Shown here one piece after another: positions 25,435-33,846 of a DNA stretch of 64,000 bases (positions are counted from its first letter, which is position 1; each line of letters begins with the position of its first letter). Position numbers and translations under genes: made by a program. Source of the DNA: Maritimibacter sp. (GTDB lineage Bacteria; Pseudomonadota; Alphaproteobacteria; Rhodobacterales; Rhodobacteraceae); NCBI GenBank assembly GCA_002695005.1, contig NZNT01000020.1, positions 186,001 to 250,000 of the forward strand. The letters are read 5' to 3'. A model generated the notes under the pieces. It was not told the DNA's origin and ran no database searches. It was given only the letters and a program-made list of their open reading frames with translations.

Positions 25435-26430
25435 ATGATACCCTATTCCATCCTCGACCTCGCCCCGATCCCGTCAGGCTCCACGCCCGGCGAGGCGCTC
25501 GCCAATTCCGTCGACCTCGCACAGGAGGCAGAGCGGCTGGGCTACAGCCGGTACTGGTTCGCCGAACACCACAACTCCACCGGCATCGCCTCCGCCGCGA
25601 CCTCGATCCTGATCGGGCATGTCGCGGGACAGACCGACAGGATTCGGGTCGGCGCCGGGGGGATCATGCTGCCAAACCATGCGCCGCTCATGGTGGCCGA
25701 GCAGTTCGGCACCTTGGCCACGCTCTATCCCGACCGTATCGACCTCGGACTTGGCCGTGCGCCGGGCACCGACATGGCGACCGCCCGCGCGCTCAGGCGC
25801 ATCATGACGCAGGCGGATACCTTCCCGGACGATGTTGTCGAGTTGATGAGCTATTTCGACCCGCTCACCGAGGGGCAGCGGATCAAGGCGATCCCCGGCG
25901 CGGGCACGAACGTGCCGGTCTGGATGCTGGGCTCCTCGCTGTTCGGCGCGCAACTCGCCGCACATCTCGGGCTGCCCTACGCCTTCGCCTCGCATTTCGC
26001 GCCCGACGCGCTTGAGGACGCGCTCCACGTCTATCGGTCGTCCTTCCAGCCGGGTCGCACCGACGCCCCGCGCTTCATGCTGGCGGTCAACGTCTTCGCC
26101 GCCGATACCGAGGCCGAGGCGCACCGGCTGCGCACCTCGATGCAGCAGGCGTTCCTGAACCTGCGCACGGGATCGCCCGGACCGCTGCCGGCCCCCGTCG
26201 ATGATATCTCGCTCGTCGCCTCGCCCGACCAGATCGCGATGCTCAACCACGCCCTGCGCGTCACGGCGGTCGGTGATCCGGACCAGGTGGCCCGCCAGCT
26301 CGACGACCTGATCGCGCGTTATCGGCCGGACGAGCTGATCCTGACCGGCATGATCCACGACCCGGCCGCCCGCAAACGCTCCTTCGCCATCGCGGCCGAG
26401 GCGCTGGCGGCCCGCGCCGAAGCCGTCTGA
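25435..26430 (+). CDS. LLM-class flavin-dependent oxidoreductase (luciferase-like)
   Basis: A 331-residue TIM-barrel protein of the bacterial luciferase-like monooxygenase class. Landmarks are the start [22 protein letters not shown] (about 42-49), [30 protein letters not shown] and [18 protein letters not shown]. These match the MsnO8/YhbW-like subgroup, with FMNH2 or F420 as cofactor in different members. The ATG at 25435 has GAAAGGAC upstream, 51 bases after the LytTR gene. It may be a free-standing enzyme or the first step of the operon that starts 93 bases downstream. Substrate unknown. Confidence 0.9.
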   Translation: MIPYSILDLAPIPSGSTPGEALANSVDLAQEAERLGYSRYWFAEHHNSTGIASAATSILIGHVAGQTDRIRVGAGGIMLPNHAPLMVAEQFGTLATLYPDRIDLGLGRAPGTDMATARALRRIMTQADTFPDDVVELMSYFDPLTEGQRIKAIPGAGTNVPVWMLGSSLFGAQLAAHLGLPYAFASHFAPDALEDALHVYRSSFQPGRTDAPRFMLAVNVFAADTEAEAHRLRTSMQQAFLNLRTGSPGPLPAPVDDISLVASPDQIAMLNHALRVTAVGDPDQVARQLDDLIARYRPDELILTGMIHDPAARKRSFAIAAEALAARAEAV

Positions 26431-26523
26431 CCCATGCGCAATCCGCTTGGGAAAGCGCGCGCCGCGCCGTAACATCGGGGCATCGGTTCGCGACCGCGGT
26501 ATGGGACGGCGGAGGAACGCAGC

Positions 26524-27498
26524 GTGATAACTATTCTCGGCACCGGGCGGGCGCTTCCTGAGCGCCGCGTCGACAGCAGCGAGTTCGACGCTCGCCTGTC
26601 CCTGCCCACAGGCCAGCTTGCGGCCGCCACGGGGGTCAGGTCGCGCTATGTCTGCGACGGCGAGAGCCAGGTCGACCTCGCGCTCGCGGCTGCCACGGCG
26701 GCACTCGCGGACGCCGGACTTGCGCCCGCCGACATCGACCTCGTGATCTGCGGGGCCGCCGTGCCGTACCAGCCGATCCCGGCCACCGCGCCGCTCCTGA
26801 TGCAGCGGCTCGGCATGACGGACGGGTCCGCCTCCGCCTTCGACGTGAACGCGACATGCCTCGGCTTCGTCGTGGCGCTCGACACCGCCGCGCGGCTCAT
26901 CGCCACGGGCGGGGCGCGCCGTGCGCTCGTGGTCTCTGCCGAAATCGCCTCCCGCGCCTTGCCGTGGGAAACGCAGCCAGAGGTCGCGGCGCTGTTCGGC
27001 GACGGGGCTGGGGCGGCGGTCGTCGAAGCCGGGGCCGGTTTGAAGGCGAGCCTCACGCGCACCTACCCGTCGGCCTACGACGCCTGTTCCATCGGCGCGG
27101 GCGGGACGCGGTTCGATTTCCACGCATCGCCCGAAGACTTCGCCGCCCATGCGTGGTTCTCGATGGACGGCAAGGAACTCTTTCGTCTCGCCTCCCGCCA
27201 TTTCGGGGCTTTCGTGACCGACCTCCTCGCCCGCGCGGGCTGGTCGCAGGACGACGTCGACCTCATCGTCCCGCATCAGGCCAGCCCCGCCGCGCTCGTC
27301 CATATGGTGCGCCAGACGGGTTTCGATGCGGGAAAGGTCGTGGATATCGTCGCGGACCACGGCAACCAGATCGCGGCCTCGATCCCCTTCACGCTCGACA
27401 CCGCGCGGCGCGCGGGCCGGGTGCCGCCGGGCACGCGCGTGTTGATGCTGGGCACCTCGGCGGGCGTGTCTTTCGGAGGGCTGGCCTATGAAGCCTGA
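26524..27498 (+). CDS. 3-oxoacyl-ACP synthase III-like enzyme (KAS III/FabH-like)
   Basis: A 324-residue thiolase-fold condensing enzyme starting at GTG 26524, with GGAGGAA upstream. The complete KAS III triad is visible: Cys112 in NATCLGF, His251 in VPHQAS and Asn281 in DHGNQIA. Family members condense acyl-CoA or acyl-ACP units, or transfer acyl groups. It is probably not the housekeeping fabH, which normally lies with plsX. It is the first of six overlapping genes (11-base overlap with the SDR), so it probably provides the carbon skeleton of an unknown product. No acyl carrier protein is encoded nearby. Confidence 0.9.
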   Translation: MITILGTGRALPERRVDSSEFDARLSLPTGQLAAATGVRSRYVCDGESQVDLALAAATAALADAGLAPADIDLVICGAAVPYQPIPATAPLLMQRLGMTDGSASAFDVNATCLGFVVALDTAARLIATGGARRALVVSAEIASRALPWETQPEVAALFGDGAGAAVVEAGAGLKASLTRTYPSAYDACSIGAGGTRFDFHASPEDFAAHAWFSMDGKELFRLASRHFGAFVTDLLARAGWSQDDVDLIVPHQASPAALVHMVRQTGFDAGKVVDIVADHGNQIAASIPFTLDTARRAGRVPPGTRVLMLGTSAGVSFGGLAYEA

Positions 27499-28480
27499 GA
27501 GCGGGCGCGTCCTCGTCACCGGTGCGACCGGCTTTCTCGGCGGCGCGGTGGTCCGCCGCCTGCGCGACGAAGGCATCCCCGTGCTCGCCCAGGGGCGCGA
27601 CCCTGCCGCCTGCGCGGCGCTTGCGGCGCAGGGCGTGCCGGTCTTGCGCTGGGACATTTCGCGCGCGCTTTCCGACCGTCCGCCGGAACTGACCGAAGTG
27701 ACCCATATCGTCCACGGCGCGGGCCTCTCTGCGCCCTTCGGACCACGCGCGGCCTTCGAGGCGGCGAATGTCACCGGCACCCGCAACGTGGTCGCGCTGG
27801 CCCGAAGCCTCGGCGTGGGCCGGTTCGTGCAGGTTTCTTCCTCAACCCTCTACTTTGCGCTGCGCGACCAGTTGGACCTGCGCGAGGACGACCCGCTTCC
27901 CAGGCCGTTCAACGAATACGCGCGCACCAAACGCCTGTCGGAAGAGATCGCACTCGCGGCGCGCGACATCGGCCCCATCGCCCTGCGCCCGCGCGGGCTC
28001 TACGGTGCCGGCGACACGGTGCTCTTGCCGCGCCTGCTGGCCACGGCGCGCGCCCGGCCCCTGCCGCTCCTGCGCGGCGGCGCGGCGCGCATCGACCTGA
28101 CCCATGTGGATGACGTGGCCGACGCGGTTCTCGCGGCCCTGCGCGCCGGTCCCGAGGTCGAAGGCGAGGTCTTCAACATCACCGGGGGCGACGTCATCCC
28201 GGTGACCGACATCGCCGGGGCCGTCTGTGCGCGCGCCGGGGTGAACCTGCGCTGGCGACCTATGCCGGTGTCGCTTGGCCTCGCGGCGGCGTGGAGCGCC
28301 GAGAAGGCCGCCCTGCTCACCGGCGGCGGCGAGCCGCAGATCACCCGCTACGCGCTGGCGCTGTTCGCTTATGCCCAAAGCCTCGACATCTCGAAGGCCG
28401 ATCGGCTGCTCGGCTGGCGCCCCCGGATCGGGTTCGAGGACGGGCTGGAGCGGACGTTCGCAGGGGAGCCGACGCAATGA
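27488..28480 (+). CDS. NAD(P)-dependent epimerase / 3-beta-hydroxysteroid dehydrogenase-like SDR
   Basis: A 330-residue extended short-chain dehydrogenase. The nucleotide motif is TGATGFLGG (11-19) and the catalytic pair is Tyr144/Lys148 (EYARTKRL), with a Ser-rich segment VQVSSSTLYFA before it. The C-terminal half (DLTHVDDVADAVL, FNITGGD) is typical of epimerases and of OleD-type 3-oxo acid reductases. Beside a KAS III-like enzyme, reduction of a 3-oxo intermediate is a fair guess. It overlaps the upstream gene by 11 bases and the downstream gene by four. Confidence 0.9.
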   Translation: MKPESGRVLVTGATGFLGGAVVRRLRDEGIPVLAQGRDPAACAALAAQGVPVLRWDISRALSDRPPELTEVTHIVHGAGLSAPFGPRAAFEAANVTGTRNVVALARSLGVGRFVQVSSSTLYFALRDQLDLREDDPLPRPFNEYARTKRLSEEIALAARDIGPIALRPRGLYGAGDTVLLPRLLATARARPLPLLRGGAARIDLTHVDDVADAVLAALRAGPEVEGEVFNITGGDVIPVTDIAGAVCARAGVNLRWRPMPVSLGLAAAWSAEKAALLTGGGEPQITRYALALFAYAQSLDISKADRLLGWRPRIGFEDGLERTFAGEPTQ

Positions 28481-29301
28481 TCCCCGTGTTCGCCAACAGC
28501 GCCACGGTGCGCACACGCGAGTCCTTCGTCCTGCGCGGCGGGCGTCGCGCCCCCGTCGCCTTGCAGGTGCGGTTCGGACTGCTGGAACATCCGACGGTCG
28601 GGCCGGTCCTGATCGACACGGGCTACACCCACGAAACCGTCGCCGGACCACGCAGCGCCGCGCTCCGGACCTATGCGCGTATTCTGCGCCCCCGGTTGCA
28701 CGACGCGGGGCAGCCCGCCGCCGTGCTTGCCCGGCGCGGAATCGGGCCAGAGGACGTGGCGGCGGTCATCCTGACCCATTTCCACGCCGATCACGTCTCG
28801 GGCCTGCGCCAGTTTCCCAATGCACGGGTGTTCGCCTGTGACCGGACGTTCGCCCGGATCGCGGCGCGCGGCACGCTGGGCAACCTCCGGCACGGAATCT
28901 TTCCGGAACTCCTGCCGGACGACATCGCCACCCGCCTGACAGGCTTCTCCACCTTGCCACGCGCACAGGCCGATGTGCCAAAAGCCCTCACGGCAGTTGC
29001 CGACCTGTTCGGCGACGGGCATGTCCTGACGGTCGACCTTCCGGGCCATGCCGAGGGGCATGTGGGCCTTCTGTTTCCCCGCCTCGACACGCCCCTGCTC
29101 TACGCTTGCGACACGCAATGGATGCTGTCGGCCCTCGACCCCGGACGCGCGCCGGGCTGGCCCGCGCGCCTGATCGCGGACGACCCGGACGCCGGCATGG
29201 CGACCACCCGCGCCGTCGCCGCGTTCCGTGCCGCCGGGGGGCAGGTCATGTTGTGCCACGACCCTGACCCGGCGCCCTACGACATGGAGCCCGCCCCGTG
29301 A
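28477..29301 (+). CDS. Metallo-beta-lactamase-fold hydrolase
   Basis: A 274-residue protein with the complete binuclear metal motif HFHADH (His101, His103, Asp105, His106) after a strand ending in VILT. Later metal-site segments are DLPGHAEGHVGLLFP and LLYACDTQWML. The shape is like N-acyl homoserine lactonases and other MBL esterases, so a thioester, lactone or ester substrate is likely. The ATG at 28477 overlaps the SDR stop (ATGA). There is no signal peptide. In this operon it could release or edit the acyl product, a place taken by the alpha/beta hydrolase OleB in olefin pathways; that comparison is inference. Confidence 0.9.
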   Translation: MIPVFANSATVRTRESFVLRGGRRAPVALQVRFGLLEHPTVGPVLIDTGYTHETVAGPRSAALRTYARILRPRLHDAGQPAAVLARRGIGPEDVAAVILTHFHADHVSGLRQFPNARVFACDRTFARIAARGTLGNLRHGIFPELLPDDIATRLTGFSTLPRAQADVPKALTAVADLFGDGHVLTVDLPGHAEGHVGLLFPRLDTPLLYACDTQWMLSALDPGRAPGWPARLIADDPDAGMATTRAVAAFRAAGGQVMLCHDPDPAPYDMEPAP

Positions 29302-30551
29302 TCCCGGCGGGCGAGGCAATCGGTTCCTTCCTGACCGCCCGCCGCATGGGCCGTGCCGGACTGAGCCGCGCGCGGTTCGAGTCCTGGCAGGCACGGCGCC
29401 TGTCCCGCTGGCTCGCCCGCGACTTGCCGCGTGTGCGGGCCTACGTGTCCGCGCCCGACCGGCTCGACGACCTGCCAATCACCGACAAGGCCACGCTGAT
29501 GGCCGACTTCAGCGCCTACAACATCCACGGGATCACATCGGACCAGGTTCGGGCGGCCATCGCCTCGGACTGCCGAATCGGGAGCCTTACGGTCGGTCAA
29601 AGCACCGGGACCAGCGGCAATCGCGGCTATTTCGTCATCTCGGACGGCGAGCGGTTCCGCTGGCTGGGCGCGATCCTCGCCAAAGCGATCCCTGACCTCG
29701 TCTGGCGCCGGCCCCGGGTGGCAATCGTCCTGCCGCAATCCACGCCGCTCTACGACTCCGCGCGCCAGTCGGGGCGCATCGACCTGAGGTTCTTCGATCT
29801 CGTCTCCGGCCCGGACCAGTGGATCGATGACCTCGCCGCCTTCGATCCGACCGTGGTCGTCGCCCCGCCCAAGATCCTACGCCACCTTGCGGAACGCGGC
29901 GTGGCTCTCGCCCCGACCCGGACGTTCGCCGCCGCCGAAACGCTCGACCCCGTCGACCGGCCGGTGATCGAGGCCGCTTTCGGCCCGCTCGAACAGATCT
30001 ACATGGCCACCGAGGGCCTCCTCGGCGTCACCTGCCGCCACGGACGCCTCCACCTGTGCGAGGACTCCATGAAGTTCGAGTTCGAACCGGTGGGCGATGG
30101 CCTTGTCACCCCGCTCGTCACCTGCTTAGGGCGGCAGGTTCAGATCATGGCACGCTACCGGATGAACGACCTGCTGCGCCTCTCTGCCACGCCCTGTCCC
30201 TGCGGGTCGCCGCTTCAGGCGGTGGACGAGGTGGTCGGCCGGATGGACGACATCTTCCGCATCGGCGGCACGCTCATCACCCCCGACGTGCTGCGAAACG
30301 CGGTGCTCGACGCGGGGCCGGGGATCGACGATTTCCGCATCATCCAGACGGGCCCGGAAACCGTCGACCTGACCCTGCCGCCTGCGGTCACCAAGGCAGA
30401 GGCGCAGGCCGCGGTGGCGGCCCTGACCGCGTTGCTCAGGAGCCGTGCCAAGGGGGTCAAAGTCACGCTGACCCGCGCGCCCCTCACGCTCGAAACAGCC
30501 GCGAAGCTGAGGCGCGTGGCCTGTCACCTCCCGCACACCGACGCGTCATGA
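29298..30551 (+). CDS. PaaK/F390-synthetase-like adenylate-forming enzyme
   Basis: A 417-residue protein of the phenylacetate-CoA ligase / coenzyme F390 synthetase group. The nucleotide-binding loop is STGTSGNRG (102-110). YRMNDLLRL (287-295), CPCGSP and VVGRMDDIFRIGG are typical of the group. The expected chemistry is ATP-dependent activation of a carboxylate as acyl-AMP, with transfer to CoA or another acceptor. The start is GTG 29298, overlapping the hydrolase stop by four bases. The next gene overlaps by four bases too. Substrate not predictable from motifs. Confidence 0.85.
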   Translation: MIPAGEAIGSFLTARRMGRAGLSRARFESWQARRLSRWLARDLPRVRAYVSAPDRLDDLPITDKATLMADFSAYNIHGITSDQVRAAIASDCRIGSLTVGQSTGTSGNRGYFVISDGERFRWLGAILAKAIPDLVWRRPRVAIVLPQSTPLYDSARQSGRIDLRFFDLVSGPDQWIDDLAAFDPTVVVAPPKILRHLAERGVALAPTRTFAAAETLDPVDRPVIEAAFGPLEQIYMATEGLLGVTCRHGRLHLCEDSMKFEFEPVGDGLVTPLVTCLGRQVQIMARYRMNDLLRLSATPCPCGSPLQAVDEVVGRMDDIFRIGGTLITPDVLRNAVLDAGPGIDDFRIIQTGPETVDLTLPPAVTKAEAQAAVAALTALLRSRAKGVKVTLTRAPLTLETAAKLRRVACHLPHTDAS

Positions 30552-31678
30552 ACGCTCCACGAAAAATCGGGGCTGGGGCGGCGAACGACCCTGCGAAAGT
30601 CGCGGCCTTTGCTGCCCTGTTCGACCGGCATCCGTCGTCCGCCTTGATCGCGAACCTCGATACGCGGGTCGAGACTGTGGAGGTCGGCGGTCAGGTCTTT
30701 CCCCTTACGCTCAACGACCGCGACCAGCGCGGCAATTGTTACATCTGCCGGCCGAGCGCGGCCTATATCGACTACGGGCTGGAGGAGACGCGGCATTTCG
30801 TGTCCCACGCCGTCCTGCGCGCCGCGACGCGGGCGTTGATCCGATCCGCCACGCCCGTTCTCCGCCTGAGCGGGCTCGACCATCAGGTTCAGGTGAACAA
30901 CTGGCTTCTCTCGACAAACCCGGTACCGTCGCTCGACAGGGCGAACGTGGCGCATCTGCGTGACACGCTGTTGAACGCGCATCCGGACAGGGCCATCGTT
31001 CTTCGCTCGCTTAACGCTCTGGCGGATGCGGCGACGATGGCCGCCTTACGGGCCGAGGGGTTCACTCTCCTGCCCGCGCGGCAGGTCTATTTTTTCGCGG
31101 ACCGCAGCGACAGGCCCCGCCTGAGCCGCGACATGACGCGCGACCGCAAGCTCCTGGACGACACATCGCACGAAATGGTCGGGAATGGGGATTTCCTGGC
31201 AGAGGATTATGCCCGCGCCGCCGACCTCTACGCGATGCTCTACCTCGACAAGTACACCCCGCTGAACCCACGCTACACCGCGCTCTGCGTGGCCGAATGG
31301 CACCGGGCGGGGATCATCGAGATGCTGGGGCTGCGCGAGCGCGAGAGCGGCGCCCTCGTCGCCGTGACGGGCATGTTCCTCTCCGGCACGACCCTCACGC
31401 AGCCCATCGTCGGTTACGACACGACGCGCCCGCAGTCCGAAGGACTCTACCGCATGATGATGGCCGCCTCGCAGCGGCGGGCGAGCGAAGAGGGGCTTTT
31501 CTTCAACATGAGCGCGGGGGCCGCCGGTTTCAAACGGTCGCGCGGCGCGGTGCCGGTGGTGGAATACACCGCGGTTCACGTCCGCCACCTGCCACCGTCG
31601 GCACGCGGGTCCGTCGCGGTGATGGAGGCGCTTCTGCGTCGGGTGGGCGTCCCGCTGCTTGAAAGGTTCGGGCTTTGA
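30548..31678 (+). CDS. Uncharacterised protein, possible GNAT/FemAB-like acyltransferase
   Basis: A 376-residue protein I do not recognise with certainty. The C-terminal two thirds (about 200-350: DFLAEDYARAADLYAMLYLDKY, LVAVTGMFLSGTT, EGLYRMMMAASQRRASEEG) follow the pattern of BioF2/FemAB-like GNAT folds. The N-terminal part has RGNCYICRPSAAYIDY, with a Cys-Tyr-Ile-Cys pair and a conserved-looking Arg/Tyr stretch. No membrane segments are evident. The ATG at 30548 overlaps the ligase stop (ATGA), and its own stop overlaps the TTG start of the oxygenase. Transfer of the activated acyl group made by the neighbouring ligase is a reasonable guess. Confidence 0.65.
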   Translation: MNAPRKIGAGAANDPAKVAAFAALFDRHPSSALIANLDTRVETVEVGGQVFPLTLNDRDQRGNCYICRPSAAYIDYGLEETRHFVSHAVLRAATRALIRSATPVLRLSGLDHQVQVNNWLLSTNPVPSLDRANVAHLRDTLLNAHPDRAIVLRSLNALADAATMAALRAEGFTLLPARQVYFFADRSDRPRLSRDMTRDRKLLDDTSHEMVGNGDFLAEDYARAADLYAMLYLDKYTPLNPRYTALCVAEWHRAGIIEMLGLRERESGALVAVTGMFLSGTTLTQPIVGYDTTRPQSEGLYRMMMAASQRRASEEGLFFNMSAGAAGFKRSRGAVPVVEYTAVHVRHLPPSARGSVAVMEALLRRVGVPLLERFGL

Positions 31679-32661
31679 CGCAGGACGTTTGGCAGGCCGT
31701 CGCCCTCAGCCGCGCGGTCCGGCAGACACCGAAGCGCGTCCTGTTGGACGGTGTCCCGGTCGTGCTGTTTCGCGGGCGCGACGGGGCCATTGCCGCGCTG
31801 CACGACAGATGCCCGCACCGGTTCGCTTCCCTGTCCGAGGGCCGGTGCCTCGACGGTGAGATCCAGTGCCCCTACCACGGCTGGCGCTTTGCATCCGACG
31901 GGCGATGCACGGCGATCCCGGGTCATGTCGGGCCCTTGCCGACCCTGCGGGCGCAGGCGCTCACCGTGACCGAGGCCGAAGGCGCGATCTTCCTGTCCAC
32001 CGGCACGCCGCAGGCGGCACCTTACGTTCACTGCCTGACCGGGCAGGACGTCATCACGCGCCGAGTGACCAGCGCGACGCGCTCCACCCTGATCGACACG
32101 GCTGAGAACATCCTCGACGCCACGCACACCCATTTCACCCACCGGGGCCTCCTGCGGGGCCTCGGCACGAAACGGTATGCCGTGGATGTCGCGATCACCG
32201 GCGGGCCGGGATGGGTTGAGGCGACATATACGGGCGAAGACCGCCAGCAGGGCCTGATCTCGAAGCTGCTCGAAGGCGCGCGGGTGCGGACCGTCGGGCG
32301 CTACCGTCACCCCGGTATCGCCGAACTGGAATACTGGGGTCCGAACGGCATCGTGCTGGCCACGACCTTTCACCTGCGGCAGGCGGATGCTGAGACGGTC
32401 GAAGGGGTCGGCTGGCTCATGGGACCGAAACAGGCGGGGCTGGGGTATCTCAAGGCACTGGCGTTCAAGCCGATGTTCCGGCTCGCGCTGGACCAGGACC
32501 GCCGGGTGCTGTCACGGGCCTTCGACAATGCGCGCCTGCTGCCCACGGCCAGACCTGTGATCGGCCCGCTCGACATCCTGCGCGAAGACATCGCGCGGAT
32601 CGCCGCGGGCGAGATGCCGAAAGCCGCCCAAACACCCCGCCGGGTTCAGATCGCGCTCTGA
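31675..32661 (+). CDS. Rieske-type non-heme iron oxygenase, alpha subunit
   Basis: A 328-residue oxygenase. The Rieske [2Fe-2S] ligands are Cys46 and His48 (CPHR) and Cys65 and His68 (CPYHGW). The mononuclear iron site has Asp148, His151 and His156 in the D-x2-H-x4-H arrangement (NILDATHTHFTHRG). The size and the two domains fit vanillate O-demethylase-type (VanA) enzymes. No ferredoxin or reductase gene is adjacent, so electrons must come from elsewhere. The start is TTG 31675, overlapping the previous stop by four bases. Its 3' end overlaps the convergent ATP-grasp gene by 16 bases. Confidence 0.9.
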   Translation: MTQDVWQAVALSRAVRQTPKRVLLDGVPVVLFRGRDGAIAALHDRCPHRFASLSEGRCLDGEIQCPYHGWRFASDGRCTAIPGHVGPLPTLRAQALTVTEAEGAIFLSTGTPQAAPYVHCLTGQDVITRRVTSATRSTLIDTAENILDATHTHFTHRGLLRGLGTKRYAVDVAITGGPGWVEATYTGEDRQQGLISKLLEGARVRTVGRYRHPGIAELEYWGPNGIVLATTFHLRQADAETVEGVGWLMGPKQAGLGYLKALAFKPMFRLALDQDRRVLSRAFDNARLLPTARPVIGPLDILREDIARIAAGEMPKAAQTPRRVQIAL

Positions 32662-33806
32662 TCCGGCCCGTTCCATTCGATGTCGTATGTAGACGCGCCA
32701 AGCAGGCTGATCCGCTTGCGCAAAGCCAGCATCGCGAACTCCGCCATGGCCGGAACTTGTGCGCGCCGTGCGCCGGGGTCATCGGGCCAGTCCAGCAAGT
32801 CCTCTGTCTCGCGCAGCACCGCGCGAAACGCCGCGAGGTCGCCGCGCCCCAGCGCCGCCGGGAGGCCATAGACCCAGAGCGCCAGCCGCACGTCCTGCGG
32901 CGTCGAAACATCCGGCGCGAGGGGCGCGCCCGCTCCCGCCAGCATCCGCGCGAATGCAGCACCGTCACGAAAGAAGTGCAGCCCGCTCGTCGCCCTTGGA
33001 TTGCACTCCAGCGGCCGCACGCTGCCATCCGCCAGCCGCATCAGGTCGAACGAGATCTGCCCGCTCCACCCGGTGCCCTCGACAAAGCGTGTCACGAATT
33101 CCGTGACCGCCGCATCCTCGACCGGGGCAAAGGCGACGGCGGCCCCCCGCCCGGCACGGGCAAGGGCGCGGTAGGCGGACAGCGCACCAACGTGGCCTTC
33201 GTGGGCGATGGCATAGGCGCACAACTCGCTCCCATGCAGGTATTCCTGCGCGACCCAGGGCCGCGCGGGCGACGGCGTGATCGCGTCCAGCCCGCGTGGG
33301 TCGGGGCGGATCAGCACATGCTCGGCGAAGCGCGACCAGACCGGCTTGAACACCATGTCCCCCGCCCGCGCGCGCTGGGCGTCCAGATCGGGCAGCCCGC
33401 GCAAGAGGTGCGTTTCGGGCACGGGCAGTCCCAGCCCCGCGCACAATTCGATGAACCTGTGCTTGTCGTGAACCTGCGCGAGCTGGTCGAGGCCCGGCGC
33501 AAACACCGGCAACGGCAGCCCGGCCTCGTCACGCAGGCGGGCGAGGTGAAAGACCTCTTCGCAGGTCGGCACGATCAGGTCGACGCCCTCGCGCGCCACG
33601 ATCTCCTGCACCGCCGCGCCGAATGCGTCGGGCGCGAAACGCGGTGATGGCGTGCGGACATAGCTGGCAAAGCGCGTCGCCGCCGCCAAAGGGCGGGCCA
33701 GCGCATCCGTAAGGATGACCCTGTGACCGGCGCTGCCCAGAAGGCGCGCCATGTGCAACGCCACGGGCGCACGCGCCCCGGTCACGAGGAATGTCTGGCC
33801 GGTCAT
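32646..33806 (-). CDS. ATP-grasp domain ligase-like protein
   Basis: A 386-residue protein with an N-terminal preATP-grasp domain (FLVTGARAPVALHMARLLGSAG) and an ATP-grasp core: MVFKPVWSRFAEHV (ATP-binding Lys) and SFDLMRLADGSVRPLECNPR (Mg-binding Glu-x-Asn). The family joins a carboxylate to an amine or thiol with ATP. It converges with the Rieske gene and lies 40 bases downstream of the last transporter gene on the same strand, with a GCGCCG/CGGCGC hairpin between (33823-33839). It may belong functionally to the biosynthetic operon, to the transporter, or to neither. The start ATG at 33806 has no strong ribosome site. Confidence 0.82.
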   Translation of the reverse strand: MTGQTFLVTGARAPVALHMARLLGSAGHRVILTDALARPLAAATRFASYVRTPSPRFAPDAFGAAVQEIVAREGVDLIVPTCEEVFHLARLRDEAGLPLPVFAPGLDQLAQVHDKHRFIELCAGLGLPVPETHLLRGLPDLDAQRARAGDMVFKPVWSRFAEHVLIRPDPRGLDAITPSPARPWVAQEYLHGSELCAYAIAHEGHVGALSAYRALARAGRGAAVAFAPVEDAAVTEFVTRFVEGTGWSGQISFDLMRLADGSVRPLECNPRATSGLHFFRDGAAFARMLAGAGAPLAPDVSTPQDVRLALWVYGLPAALGRGDLAAFRAVLRETEDLLDWPDDPGARRAQVPAMAEFAMLALRKRISLLGASTYDIEWNGPDQSAI

Positions 33807-33846
33807 GCCCGGACGCTACGGAGCGCCGCCGCACGGCGCAAGCGGG

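Noticed and set aside
26524-28480. Reading the KAS III and SDR genes as oleA and oleD of olefin synthesis
   Set aside because: The adenylating enzyme is PaaK-like rather than OleC-like, no alpha/beta hydrolase OleB is present, and the extra oxygenase and acyltransferase do not fit; kept only as an analogy.
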